This document shows positions 5,889-13,838 of a DNA stretch of 42,334 nucleotides, piece by piece. Under the pieces are notes generated by a model that did no database searches, was not told the origin of the DNA, and was given only the letters and a program-made list of their open reading frames with translations. Every line of letters starts with the position of its first letter. Position 1 is the first letter of the stretch. A program made the translations under genes and the position numbers. Source of the stretch: Fidelibacterota bacterium (lineage in GTDB: Bacteria > Pseudomonadota > Alphaproteobacteria > Rhodospirillales > Rhodospirillaceae). The stretch spans positions 1 through 42,334 of the forward strand of contig CANJRA010000020.1 of NCBI GenBank assembly GCA_947476625.1. Reading direction: 5' to 3'.

Positions 5889-8540
5889 TCATCCTAGATC
5901 TCGGTGGGGCTCATATTTCACATTAAAAACTGCCTCCGCCGGGACAGTTCTTCCCTCCAGGCGGCGCCTCTGCGTTAAAGGCGGTAAAGGCGGTAAAGGC
6001 GGTAAAGGCGGTAAAGGCGGTAAAGGCGGTGTTTTGATCTCCACCACACGCCAGGCGGTGCGACCGTCCGCCTCTGCTCTCTGAAACTCAAAACTCCCGA
6101 CGATCCGGTTCGCATTCTTCCTCAACAGCCATCCGAGCTTCGAGTGATTGATATCACCGCGGTCCTCAACCGGGAATTCGCGCATCGCGTCGAGCAGATT
6201 GGGGCGACCAAAAGTCGCCACCTCAACGGCCTTCCGCACAGTAAATGGTGTAGATCCGAACACGGCAAACCACTCAGTCATCAACCCACTAAGCGCATCG
6301 CCGTCAGGGTCATGGCGCACCTGTTCCAGCAGCGCCGTCGCGGGGTCAGGGTGCCCGAGCCACATCAGTGGATACCGACAATAGTCCGACCACGCCCCAC
6401 CGAACGTGACAATGCTGTCCACCGCCGCGCGGGGCGATCCAGCAGCACGCCACGCTTGAACGATTGTCAGCACCGCCGCCACGTAAACATCACGCTGCTT
6501 GCGAACTTTATCAAACGGCAAGCTTTTGTAGGACATCGTGGCTGGGGTCTGACAGCGCGGATCGATATGGATTGTCAGCACGCGGCGCAGCAGATCGCGT
6601 ATTGGGCCGACGTTGTTCCCCGAACCAAGAAACAGGGTGCGCGTGCTAACCGTCGCTGTCTTGCTCACACCGAGAATCCGGTCTGTGATGTGCTCTGCCG
6701 TCAGCATCCGCTTGATAATGCCGTGCGGTATCCAGTCGGTGTCCATATCATCAAACTCTATCACCGCCGGGCTGGTCAGCAGAAGCGACAGAATGACCTT
6801 GGTGGCTTCCTCCGTAGTCGTCGGATAGCTTATCTTGGCGTTCGCGGCTGGCCCGGCGAAGGCTCCAATCAGCTCGCACAGATAGGTTTTACCGCTGCCG
6901 GATACCGGTGCTCGGACGTGGTACGCTGGCGCATAAGGCAGCGAAGGGCGCACCACGGCAGTGAGAATGGCAGAGAGCGCAGCCGCTTTATCGGTGGCGC
7001 CTACAAAATGAAATTCTTTCAGAAGGTCTTCTAGCAAGGCCAGCGCCGCCCGGGCCGCTTCGGGTGTCGGGTCAGATACGACAAACCGCCGCGCATCGAA
7101 CACACCGAAACGCTGTGCCGTCTTATCGTAGCCGGGATGCGTGATGAGTTCGCCATCCGTCTCCCGGAAGTACGGCTGCCGCGCCACGCCAGCCAAGGGC
7201 AGCAGGTAGCTAAAGCTCTGGGCATCATTAAGAATGCTCACATGCCGTGGCGGCGGATCACAGCGTACCCAGTCTCTCGCTCGACTGTCGTATTTTTCCC
7301 ATGTCGCAGAAACTGAGAGTTCGCGGGTCAGCGCCGGTGCGCTGGTCGGAACAACTGACGGGTCACCGGAGATCGGATCGGTCGAGACAGAAACAATCAA
7401 GCCACCGGCCTGGTAATGCCGCCCACGGTTTGCCAATTCTTTTTCTGCAGCATCCACAACGCGGTGCAGATCTCCGGCCACCACGCGGATTACCGCCTTG
7501 TGCCGTGCCTCCGCGTTGCGCACCCCGAGGAATTCAAGCAGTGCGTGAATGTGATACTTGTTGCGGTGGGAGTGCAGACAGCAATAGCCCCCGACAGGGT
7601 ATAGTTCGTCTGGCTCGAAATAGGCCGCACCGGTATCAAGTTCGTCGGTGTGTTCGTGCACCCACGGGCATGTCATGTCGTGCTTGTCAGACCCCAGCGG
7701 CGTTTTGTAAAGCCCCCGCGCTTTGAGCGCGGCGACGACCGGATTCTCTGCCGCCTTGGGCGTCAAAACATCGTCGGCATCATTTCCAATGCCATCCACG
7801 GCACTGTTAGGCGGCGACGTTTTTTTCGGTCTACCGGAAGGCGCGAGTTCCAGTTGCAACCGATCCACTACCCCCTGTGTCGTGTAGCGGGCATCAGGTC
7901 GCCATTCGAGCATTCGACACTGATGTAGCGCACCAGATTTGTCAGTATATTTTGGCTTGCCGTTGATCCCCACCGGTAGCCGTGCCCAGCGGCTCAGTGG
8001 TCCCGACGCACCAGCGTCGCAAAGCCCGGCAGCGATCACCGCGTTGAGAAGGCGCACGGCTACCGGGCCATCGGTTATCGGCTCGGCTAGGATGATTCCG
8101 CCTTGGTGATTTCCAGGACTTGTCTCGATCAGCCATGACAAGTCGAAACCATCCAGACGCTCTAACGGCACTTTTGTACCGAGGTCATCGAGCATCAGGA
8201 AATGGCAGGCGGAGAATTGGGCTTTACGCGCCTTGAACGAACCGTCGTCGCCGGGATAGAAGCTCGAGCAGTTGATGAAATTGTTACTCTCAGCAGCAAG
8301 ACTATTGGCTGCCTGATCGGCTCGCCTGGCTGCCCATCCGCCCAGGCTGGGGTCTCCGCTCTTCGAGCACGCCGCCGCGAACGTGCCTTCGGGTAGATGC
8401 GGAAATACCGCAGCGATAAATTGAGCATTCGTTATCTGGAATTCACCGCCTTCGCCGCCTTCGCCGGCTTTCACAGGGTCGGTTGGAAAAACTGTCGGCC
8501 GCCCTAGTGCCAATGCCATCTCCAAGTCTTTATCGGTCAT
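5889..8540 (-). CDS. Primase-helicase replication protein of the integrated element
   Basis: 883 residues from the ATG at 8540; an upstream in-frame ATG at 8555 is possible and lies closer to a GGAG. The N-terminal part looks like an archaeo-eukaryotic type (RepB/PrimPol-like) primase: FLMLDDLGTKV (residues 114-124) supplies the acidic pair, followed by IETSPGNHQGGIIL and WARLPVGINGKP. A Cys/His cluster follows (CPWVHEH ... CCLHSH, about 291-325). The helicase part has Walker A VSGSGKTYL (546-554) and Walker B AVIEFDDMD (592-600), so it is an ATPase of the kind fused to primases in satellites and plasmids. The C-terminus carries six PPL repeats (see 5976-6029) and stops early in a duplicated tail. 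It should replicate the excised element. It overlaps or abuts the excisionase-side genes upstream. Confidence 0.85.
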   Translation of the reverse strand: MTDKDLEMALALGRPTVFPTDPVKAGEGGEGGEFQITNAQFIAAVFPHLPEGTFAAACSKSGDPSLGGWAARRADQAANSLAAESNNFINCSSFYPGDDGSFKARKAQFSACHFLMLDDLGTKVPLERLDGFDLSWLIETSPGNHQGGIILAEPITDGPVAVRLLNAVIAAGLCDAGASGPLSRWARLPVGINGKPKYTDKSGALHQCRMLEWRPDARYTTQGVVDRLQLELAPSGRPKKTSPPNSAVDGIGNDADDVLTPKAAENPVVAALKARGLYKTPLGSDKHDMTCPWVHEHTDELDTGAAYFEPDELYPVGGYCCLHSHRNKYHIHALLEFLGVRNAEARHKAVIRVVAGDLHRVVDAAEKELANRGRHYQAGGLIVSVSTDPISGDPSVVPTSAPALTRELSVSATWEKYDSRARDWVRCDPPPRHVSILNDAQSFSYLLPLAGVARQPYFRETDGELITHPGYDKTAQRFGVFDARRFVVSDPTPEAARAALALLEDLLKEFHFVGATDKAAALSAILTAVVRPSLPYAPAYHVRAPVSGSGKTYLCELIGAFAGPAANAKISYPTTTEEATKVILSLLLTSPAVIEFDDMDTDWIPHGIIKRMLTAEHITDRILGVSKTATVSTRTLFLGSGNNVGPIRDLLRRVLTIHIDPRCQTPATMSYKSLPFDKVRKQRDVYVAAVLTIVQAWRAAGSPRAAVDSIVTFGGAWSDYCRYPLMWLGHPDPATALLEQVRHDPDGDALSGLMTEWFAVFGSTPFTVRKAVEVATFGRPNLLDAMREFPVEDRGDINHSKLGWLLRKNANRIVGSFEFQRAEADGRTAWRVVEIKTPPLPPLPPLPPLPPLPPLTQRRRLEGRTVPAEAVFNVKYEPHRDLG
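5976..6029. repeat. Six tandem copies of a 9-bp unit inside the primase gene
   Basis: TAAAGGCGG is repeated six times without change. Read on the minus strand it encodes a run of Pro-Pro-Leu near the primase C-terminus. Perfect 9-bp units change copy number by slippage without breaking the frame. The protein's start also has a short GEGGEGGE repeat. Confidence 0.95.
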
Positions 8541-8775
8541 GGTGCACCACATCATCGCCGCAAATTATGGGCCTTCTCCGAGTTCCACCTTCGCATTGGC
8601 AAAGAACGCCGCGGCTATTGCAGACGAGCACAGCCCACGCGCCGTGCGTTTCAGGCAGCGGTGGTGGATTTTTATGGATGCTGGTGATATTATCGGATGT
8701 ATCGCTAGTAACGATTTCCGAGGGCCGGTGCAGGGTGTCAGAACGCCCGCACGGCCCGCTGTTTTTGTGGGCCAT
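8530..8775 (-). CDS. Possible small protein between excisionase and primase
   Basis: An 81-residue frame starts 3 nt after the excisionase stop (TGATCTATG), which would allow translational coupling, and it runs into the first codons of the primase gene. The sequence (starts MAHKNSGPCGRSDTLHRP, contains NPPPLPETHGAWAVLVCNS, five Cys in total) matches no family I know. A competing minus frame (8565-8795) covers the same stretch. It may simply be untranslated leader of the primase mRNA. Low confidence. Confidence 0.3.
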   Translation of the reverse strand: MAHKNSGPCGRSDTLHRPSEIVTSDTSDNITSIHKNPPPLPETHGAWAVLVCNSRGVLCQCEGGTRRRPIICGDDVVHHDR

Positions 8776-8778
8776 AGA

Positions 8779-8991
8779 TCACGCGACCTGCACATGCGAG
8801 AAGGAGTCGAGCCACGCGTCCAGGTGTTCGGCGAGAATTACAGTCCGGCCGCCGATATGCGTGGTGTGAAGACGGCCTTCCCTGATGTGCTTGTAAATGG
8901 TGGACCTACCGATGGCAGTGGCCTGTACGGCCTCGGCGATCGAAAAGGCGAGCTTGATATTGTTAGTGTTGTCCGTCTGGTTCGTTTGCAT
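8779..8991 (-). CDS. Excisionase / AlpA-like helix-turn-helix protein
   Basis: 70 residues. SIAEAVQATAIGRSTIYKHI is followed by REGRLHTTHIGGRTVILAEHLDAWL, the pattern of the HTH_17 / MerR-like excisionase fold: recognition helix with STIYKHI, wing with GRT, final helix EHLDAWL. Such proteins bend DNA at the attachment site to drive excision, and in P4-type satellites they also control integrase or replication genes. It precedes the primase gene on the same strand and follows the integrase region, consistent with this role. Confidence 0.82.
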   Translation of the reverse strand: MQTNQTDNTNNIKLAFSIAEAVQATAIGRSTIYKHIREGRLHTTHIGGRTVILAEHLDAWLDSFSHVQVA

Positions 8992-9060
8992 ACCCGCGCA
9001 TCCTATGAGTTGACGATGGATGCAAACTTACAGCTGCGGGAGTGGCTCGGATAAGGTCGC

Positions 9061-9086
9061 GAAGCACCCGAGTTTTGGGGTGCTTC
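9061..9086 (-). terminator. Hairpin just after the 229-residue gene
   Basis: GAAGCACCC / 8-nt loop / GGGTGCTTC is a perfect 9-bp stem 2 nt past the stop codon of the minus-strand gene at 9089. There is no run of T after it, so termination may be partial. The remaining sequence to 8991 probably holds the promoter of the excisionase-primase genes. Confidence 0.55.
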
Positions 9087-9088
9087 AA

Positions 9089-9778
9089 CTATTTCTTAAT
9101 GCGGGGCAGGGGCTGGACGATGAGCGGTTTGGCTTCGAGAATGACTTTCTTCCAGGTTTCTTCGCCCAGTTTAATACCGAGTGCATCGCCGATGAACTTC
9201 AGAATCTTTATGGCATTGGAGATGCGGCCATACGATTCGTTTACGGTTGCCGACGCTGTAATTCCGTCTCTCATCAGCATAGGTAGGATGCGAACGGCCA
9301 TGTAAATGGCAGCCACATTTTCGACATCCTGTTTTCTCTTCGCCTTTGCAAGTTTTGCAATTTTCGCACTGGCAGCCTCAATACCCGGGATCAGTTTTCG
9401 AATTTCCTCGCTGCAACCCACAACATCAACGTTGCGGCCGACTATGTTAGCTAAATCATCCGATAGGTTACTAAGGCACTCGTCGGCTTTCTTAAGTCTC
9501 TTTAGTACGCCTGCTTGCTCTTTACGTAATTGTTCATTAGTGAGCCGCCGCCAACGCGATTGCATGTCCGAAATTGCGTCATGCGCTTTGTTAAGCAGTT
9601 CGGTCGCCCAAGTGTCTGCCGGGTGCTCAAACGGCGGAGCGGCAGTGGCGTTCTGGTCAGGGTAGAGAGGTCTTAGTTTCTCTTGAACCCGGACAGTCAA
9701 TTCGTTCCACCCAGTCTCATCGTATACACGATATTTCCAGGTTTTATTGCCGTCGTATTTTGCTCTTGCAGTTGGCAT
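9089..9778 (-). CDS. Hypothetical helical protein of the integrated element
   Basis: 229 residues, not recognised. The start at 9778 is well supported by CGGAGGTG 5 nt upstream. The N-terminus (TWKYRVYDETGWNELTVRV) looks folded and basic. Residues 70-170 are strongly helical with charged heptads (LRKEQAGVLKRLKKADECLS, AKIAKLAKAKRKQD), suggesting a coiled coil. No TM segment, no signal peptide, no catalytic motif. It sits between integrase and excisionase, on the same strand, and ends at a hairpin. In comparable elements this slot holds regulators, packaging-interference genes or anti-phage genes; nothing here decides between these. Confidence 0.7.
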   Translation of the reverse strand: MPTARAKYDGNKTWKYRVYDETGWNELTVRVQEKLRPLYPDQNATAAPPFEHPADTWATELLNKAHDAISDMQSRWRRLTNEQLRKEQAGVLKRLKKADECLSNLSDDLANIVGRNVDVVGCSEEIRKLIPGIEAASAKIAKLAKAKRKQDVENVAAIYMAVRILPMLMRDGITASATVNESYGRISNAIKILKFIGDALGIKLGEETWKKVILEAKPLIVQPLPRIKK

Positions 9779-9876
9779 CTCAACACCTCCGGTCGCTGCC
9801 GCATGATGGTCGGCGGGGGGACGCGATGCGGTGACCGCGCTTGTCGGCTCGCTAGCCTTTCCTTACCGATAGAAAT

Positions 9877-11178
9877 CTATGGTCGGCCTGCCAGCGGCAC
9901 CACGTTGCTTTCCTCGACAATGCCCAGGCTGGTGAAGGTGGCGCGGACGGTATCGGCTACGTATGACGGCGCAAGGTGTCCATAGTGCTTTTCAACCATG
10001 CGCGTGTCCGTGTGGCCCAATTGCGCGGCGATGACCGACAGATGAGCGCCAGCCCGAACAAGGCGGCTTGCATAGGTGTGGCGCAATTCATGGAAGGTGA
10101 GCGCGGCCAGCTTGGCCTTGGCAACTGCCGCCTTGAACGGGCGTTGCTGGTGAGACTGCCCCCAGCGGGTGCCGTCGTCCTTGACGAATATCACCGCCTT
10201 GCCTGCCTTGCCGGTTGTCATATTCTTGAAGAACATCTTGCCTTCGTCCGTCAACACCACATGACGCGGCTTACCGCTCTTGCTCACGCGGATATGAATG
10301 GTCCCCGCGTCGGTGTTGTAATCGGACGCGACCAGCGCAACAAGCTCGCCATACCGGCATCCGGTCAACAACGCGGCCTGCGCCAGTGGCTTAAACTCTG
10401 CCTTGCAGCAATTGACGAGCAGGACGGATTCCTTGTCGCTGAGATAGCGGATGCGAGCGCCGTCCACTTCGCGGAACGCCTTGACGGTGACCCATGCGTC
10501 ATTGCTGGAAACCTTGCGCTCATGGTGCGCGTGGTTTAGCGCAGCTTTGAGTATCGTCAGGATGCGATTGGCGGACGATCGGCGGCGCCGGATTGCTTCG
10601 GGGCTGTAATCGGCCTGGCGGAATTTCTGCGCTTTGCCGGGCTTGGTGCGGAGCCGTGGCGCTGTTGTTGCCATTCCATCAAGCCATTGCTCAATCTTGC
10701 GCCGTTTCAGCACCCCCAAGACGACATCGCCTAACGAGGGGAGTAACAGGGCATCGATAGCCCATTGCGTCCGCTCCACCGCCTTGCCGCCCTTGCGCCG
10801 GTATGCTGCCATGTAATCGGTGAGGGCGTTCTTGACGGTGTAGGGGCCTGTGGGTTGTTCCGCGTCAAGCCCGACATCCTCGCGTTGCTTCGCCTCGAAG
10901 AACTTGCGCGCAGCGGCTTGTGCTTGGCTCCACTTCAAGACGGTAGCGCCATCGGCGGTCAGCACGTCATCGGGCCGGGCGTCAAGATTGGCCGTCTTGT
11001 AATTGCCCTTGCCAACATACCAGCGCACCAGCCAAGCGGTTCCCGAATTGCTCTTGCGGTAGCCGATATGCAAGCCCTCATCGAGCGAGCGAAAATAAGG
11101 CTTGTGGGCGATGGCGAGGCGCCCACGCGCTTCTCGGGTTGAAAGGTTGGCTTCTTTGGCTTGGCGAGGCATAGCCAT
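9877..11178 (-). CDS. Tyrosine recombinase (integrase)
   Basis: 433 residues from the ATG at 11178. A longer frame reaches 11226 but would translate the tandem repeat at 11188-11209, which looks regulatory. The family's catalytic set is complete: Arg275 in LTGCRYGEL, the beta-hairpin Lys in VSKSGKPRHVV, HELRH with His363 and Arg366, His389 in QLGHTDTRM and Tyr399 in KHYGHL. The N-terminal half has the arm-binding and core-binding regions expected for P4-type integrases. It lies 137 bp from the tRNA-Glu fragment at 11315-11360, the attachment site it should act on. The gene reads away from the attachment site. All key residues are present, so the enzyme is probably active. Confidence 0.93.
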   Translation of the reverse strand: MAMPRQAKEANLSTREARGRLAIAHKPYFRSLDEGLHIGYRKSNSGTAWLVRWYVGKGNYKTANLDARPDDVLTADGATVLKWSQAQAAARKFFEAKQREDVGLDAEQPTGPYTVKNALTDYMAAYRRKGGKAVERTQWAIDALLLPSLGDVVLGVLKRRKIEQWLDGMATTAPRLRTKPGKAQKFRQADYSPEAIRRRRSSANRILTILKAALNHAHHERKVSSNDAWVTVKAFREVDGARIRYLSDKESVLLVNCCKAEFKPLAQAALLTGCRYGELVALVASDYNTDAGTIHIRVSKSGKPRHVVLTDEGKMFFKNMTTGKAGKAVIFVKDDGTRWGQSHQQRPFKAAVAKAKLAALTFHELRHTYASRLVRAGAHLSVIAAQLGHTDTRMVEKHYGHLAPSYVADTVRATFTSLGIVEESNVVPLAGRP

Positions 11179-11187
11179 CTCTGCTGT

Positions 11188-11209
11188 CGGGTCTAATACG
11201 GGTCTAATA
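11188..11209. promoter_or_regulatory. Two adjacent 11-bp repeats upstream of the integrase
   Basis: CGGGTCTAATA occurs twice head to tail. An 11-bp period places both copies on the same face of the helix, as for integrase arm-type sites or repressor operators. Position directly before the integrase start supports a role in recombination or autoregulation. Confidence 0.5.
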
Positions 11210-11247
11210 TACGGTATTGGACCCATATGGACAACAATAGATTAAAA

Positions 11248-11302
11248 ACGCCTAAATGATTGGGTTTATGGATGTTATCTGATTACGCCTGACGCCTAAA
11301 TG
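11248..11302. repeat. Pair of 11-bp direct repeats beside the attachment site
   Basis: ACGCCTAAATG at 11248-11258 and again at 11292-11302, with a partial ACGCCT at 11285-11290. They lie between the integrase and the tRNA fragment and are candidates for arm-type binding sites. Confidence 0.5.
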
Positions 11303-11314
11303 TTGTTGTCGCCT

Positions 11315-11360
11315 CCCTTTCACGGCGGTAACCGGGGTTCGAATCCCCGTGGGGACGCCA
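11315..11360 (+). other. attR: displaced 3' fragment of tRNA-Glu (anticodon TTC)
   Basis: CCCTTTCACGGCGG is the anticodon loop (CTTTCAC) and 3' anticodon strand of tRNA-Glu. It is followed by the T-arm CGGGG-TTCGAAT-CCCCG and the acceptor end with CCA. No 5' half exists upstream, and the 5' anticodon strand is already mismatched (CCTCC against GGCGG). This is the short copy left when an element integrates into the 3' end of a tRNA gene; the intact tRNA-Glu should lie at the element's other end, left of the window. Confidence 0.85.
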
Positions 11361-11364
11361 TTTT

Positions 11365-11387
11365 AAAACCCTCCGGTGGAGGGTTTT
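11365..11387 (+). terminator. Intrinsic terminator of the former tRNA-Glu gene
   Basis: AAAACCCTCC / GGT / GGAGGGTTTT is a perfect 10-bp stem ending in T's, 4 nt after the CCA of the tRNA fragment. It marks where host sequence resumes right of the element. From here to 11593 I see no gene, only a leader. Confidence 0.8.
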
Positions 11388-11593
11388 GAAATGGCGTTGG
11401 TCTCCGTGTGTATGCAGCGCTCAGCTTTCGGCTTTTTGGTACCAGATACCGTTGCCCTCGTTCCCGAAGCGAGCGCACGGGCTTTCCTCTTAGACCAAGT
11501 GATCTACGTACAGGGCGATAAAGAAACGTATGTTCATTAAAGAGGTTGGCAAGGTAAGCTCCCCCGCGAGTGTTTAGCGAAGGGGGAGGTAAT

Positions 11594-12859
11594 ATGACGT
11601 CGGGAACATCAACCGCCAGAATACTTGGCGCGAGCCTGGCCGGCACGGCTATCGAATTTTACGACTTTTTCATTTACGCCACGGCCGCATCGCTGGTTTT
11701 TGGAGCGTTGTTTTTTCCGCAATCCTCGCCGACTGCGGGGCTTATGCTTTCCTACGCAACTTTTTCCGTCGCCTTTATCGCGCGGCCATTAGGTGCATTC
11801 GTTTTCGGACATTTTGGCGATCGCATCGGCCGCAAATCGACGCTGGTCGCGTCGCTGCTCCTGATGGGCGGTTCCACCGTGCTGATTGGTGTGCTGCCGA
11901 CGTATGAAGCCATTGGCGTTTTTGCGCCGTTGCTCCTGTGCATTCTCCGGTTCGGTCAGGGATTGGGTTTGGGGGGAGAATGGGGCGGCGCGGCTTTGCT
12001 CGCGGTGGAGAACGCACCGCCAAAGTATCGCGCGCGTTATGGCATGTTCCCACAATTGGGTGCGCCTCTGGGTTTTGTGACGGCGAACGGCCTCTTTCTT
12101 CTGCTCGGAGCTGTCGTTTCCACGGAGCAATTTATGTCGTGGGCTTGGCGCGTGCCCTTTATCGCAAGTGCTGCGCTGCTCATTGTCGGGCTGTGGGTGC
12201 GTCTCACCATTTCCGAGACGCCGGAATTCATCGCGGCGCTGAAGGCGTCTCCGCCGGAACGTGTGCCGCTTGGCGTGCTTCTGCGGTCTCATATCGGGGC
12301 GACACTCGGCGGCATTTTCTCCACCGTCGCTGCCTTTGCTATATTTTATCTCACAACGGTTTTTAGTCTGGGCTATGGCGTCGGAACACTCGGATATAGC
12401 CGCCAACAGTTCCTGGGCGTTTTATTATTATCGATCCCATTCTTGGCGGTTGGCATCATCGCTGCCGGATACCTGTCCGATCGCCGCAATCCGCGAGAGG
12501 TTCTGATCGGCGGATCTGCGGCAGCGGCATTGTTAGGCTTTTGTGTCGGCCCCATGCTCGGCAGTGGATCGCTCACAATTGTATGGGCGTTTCTTTCGCT
12601 CTCTTTTGCCATCATGGGGTTGTGCTATGGGCCGCTGGGCGCATGGCTGCCGAGACTTTTTCCGCCGCAAGTGCGCTATACCGGCGCTTCGGTGACGTTC
12701 AGCGTGGGCGCGCTCATCGGTGGTGGGGTCTCGCCGATTGCGGCGCAGTGGCTGGCGCAGACCGGCGACCTAAGCCGCGTTGGCTGGTTATTAACCGCAG
12801 CCGCCGTTCTCAGCTTGGTGGCTGTGTTGGTAAATAAGCGTGCCGGTAACACTAACTAG
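11594..12859 (+). CDS. MHS-family MFS transporter (metabolite:H+ symporter)
   Basis: 421 residues from the ATG at 11594, which has GGGGGAGG 5 nt upstream; an in-frame start at 11570 has no ribosome site. Twelve hydrophobic segments are visible. GHFGDRIGRKSTLV between TM2 and TM3 is the MFS signature, and GLGLGGEWGGA in TM4-5 and IEFYDFFIYATAA in TM1 are typical of the MHS subfamily that takes up organic acids such as shikimate, citrate, alpha-ketoglutarate or betaine with protons. Placed before the CoA ligase and carboxylase genes, it probably imports the acid that they degrade. The substrate cannot be read from sequence. The gene converges on tetR with a 13-nt gap. Confidence 0.88.
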   Translation: MTSGTSTARILGASLAGTAIEFYDFFIYATAASLVFGALFFPQSSPTAGLMLSYATFSVAFIARPLGAFVFGHFGDRIGRKSTLVASLLLMGGSTVLIGVLPTYEAIGVFAPLLLCILRFGQGLGLGGEWGGAALLAVENAPPKYRARYGMFPQLGAPLGFVTANGLFLLLGAVVSTEQFMSWAWRVPFIASAALLIVGLWVRLTISETPEFIAALKASPPERVPLGVLLRSHIGATLGGIFSTVAAFAIFYLTTVFSLGYGVGTLGYSRQQFLGVLLLSIPFLAVGIIAAGYLSDRRNPREVLIGGSAAAALLGFCVGPMLGSGSLTIVWAFLSLSFAIMGLCYGPLGAWLPRLFPPQVRYTGASVTFSVGALIGGGVSPIAAQWLAQTGDLSRVGWLLTAAAVLSLVAVLVNKRAGNTN

Positions 12860-12872
12860 CGACGCGCCACTT

Positions 12873-13520
12873 TTATCTACGCGCCACGGCTTTGGCGCGG
12901 ACGACCGTGGGGCGCGCGTTCGCATCGCGCGTTTCCGCGCCAACAAGCCGCATAACAAATTCCTGGTAATAATTTGTCAGCTTGTTGATCGGCAGCGTGC
13001 CGCGTGGATTGTACCAAACGCAAACGCCGGTAAGCATTCCGATAATGGCGTATTCGCATAGTCTGACGTTCTCGATGGTGAACGATCCGTCCTCGCATCC
13101 CTTGCGTAAGATCTCCCGCAGATAGGTTTCGTACTCAACACGTAGACGCACGATCTTTTTGTAATTCTCTGGTTCAAGGCTGCGCAGCTCCGAGGTGGCG
13201 ATGACGACAGCCGGAAGCTTATTGGTGTGATATTGGATGTGGAGTTTCACAAAAGCTTGGAGTTGCGCTGTTGGCGTATACTCCATGAGAACCGTTGCCT
13301 TAACGGCATCAATCAGCTCATTCATCACGCCGTTCAGGATATTGAATAACAATTCCTGTTTGCTGCTGATGTAATTGTACAAAGAGCCAACCTGCACGCC
13401 GACATCTTTCGCCAGCTGCCGTAGGTTAATGCCCTCGTAGCCGCGTTTGGCGATGAGTTCAGCCGCGGCCGCGTAGATTTTTTGTTCGGTGACTTCCCCA
13501 ATGGAACCGACCGTGCGCAT
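12873..13520 (-). CDS. TetR/AcrR-family transcriptional regulator
   Basis: 215 residues from the ATG at 13520 (AGGA about 10 nt upstream); a longer frame to 13583 begins with unremarkable residues. The N-terminal helix-turn-helix is clear: IYAAAAELIAKRGYEGINLR, QLAKDVGVQVGSLYNYISSK, QELLFNIL. The C-terminal ligand domain is helical with TM-like but soluble stretches, and resembles regulators of fatty-acid or acyl-CoA catabolism. It is divergent from the acyl-CoA ligase gene and convergent with the transporter, so it most likely represses the whole catabolic cluster until an acyl-CoA or acid appears. Candidate operators lie at 13672-13703. Confidence 0.9.
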   Translation of the reverse strand: MRTVGSIGEVTEQKIYAAAAELIAKRGYEGINLRQLAKDVGVQVGSLYNYISSKQELLFNILNGVMNELIDAVKATVLMEYTPTAQLQAFVKLHIQYHTNKLPAVVIATSELRSLEPENYKKIVRLRVEYETYLREILRKGCEDGSFTIENVRLCEYAIIGMLTGVCVWYNPRGTLPINKLTNYYQEFVMRLVGAETRDANARPTVVRAKAVARR

Positions 13521-13671
13521 TTCATTTATCCTAGTTTGATGCAGTTTGGCGGCGCTCGTGTGAGCCAGCCAGCCATCTCTCATGCTTAAAGAAAATCAGT
13601 ACCTTGCGCCAGCCCGGACTCGTTGCGTTGCAGCATTCGCGAACTGTGCCCCGATAGTATGCACAATTCGC

Positions 13672-13703
13672 TTGACTCCATCCAGTCAAAAACAAATGTT
13701 TGT
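13672..13703. promoter_or_regulatory. Two dyads between tetR and the CoA ligase gene, candidate TetR operators
   Basis: TTGACT-CCATCC-AGTCAA (13672-13689) is a perfect 6+6 dyad. It abuts ACAAATGTTTGT (13692-13703), a near-perfect palindrome. Both lie in the 318-bp gap 13521-13838, which otherwise shows no gene. Each TTGACT (one per strand) could also be a -35 element, but I cannot place a good -10 at 17 nt. Confidence 0.5.
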
Positions 13704-13838
13704 ATAAGCTGTGTGGCCGACGGTGTGTGAGGGGCGTCGGCTGTCCGCTCAACGCAGTGTCATAAGTATTGCGAAGCAGCAGCCGGCGGCGTAGGTGAGA
13801 TTAAGACAGATCGGCTAGATGAAATACGGTGATGTACG

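Noticed and set aside
5976-6029. CRISPR-like regular repeat
   Set aside because: The units are 9 bp with no spacers and lie inside a coding sequence, so it is a minisatellite.
6144-7034. 296-codon plus-strand open frame
   Set aside because: It lies antisense inside the primase-helicase gene, which has clear motifs; the plus frame has Arg/His-rich random composition.
11320-11646. 108-codon minus-strand frame ending in ASPRGFEPRLPP
   Set aside because: This ending is the well-known artefact of reading a tRNA 3' end backwards; the frame overlaps the tRNA-Glu fragment and the transporter start.
11789-12406. 205-codon minus-strand frame inside the transporter gene
   Set aside because: Antisense to clear MFS transmembrane segments, with Arg/Gln/His-rich composition.
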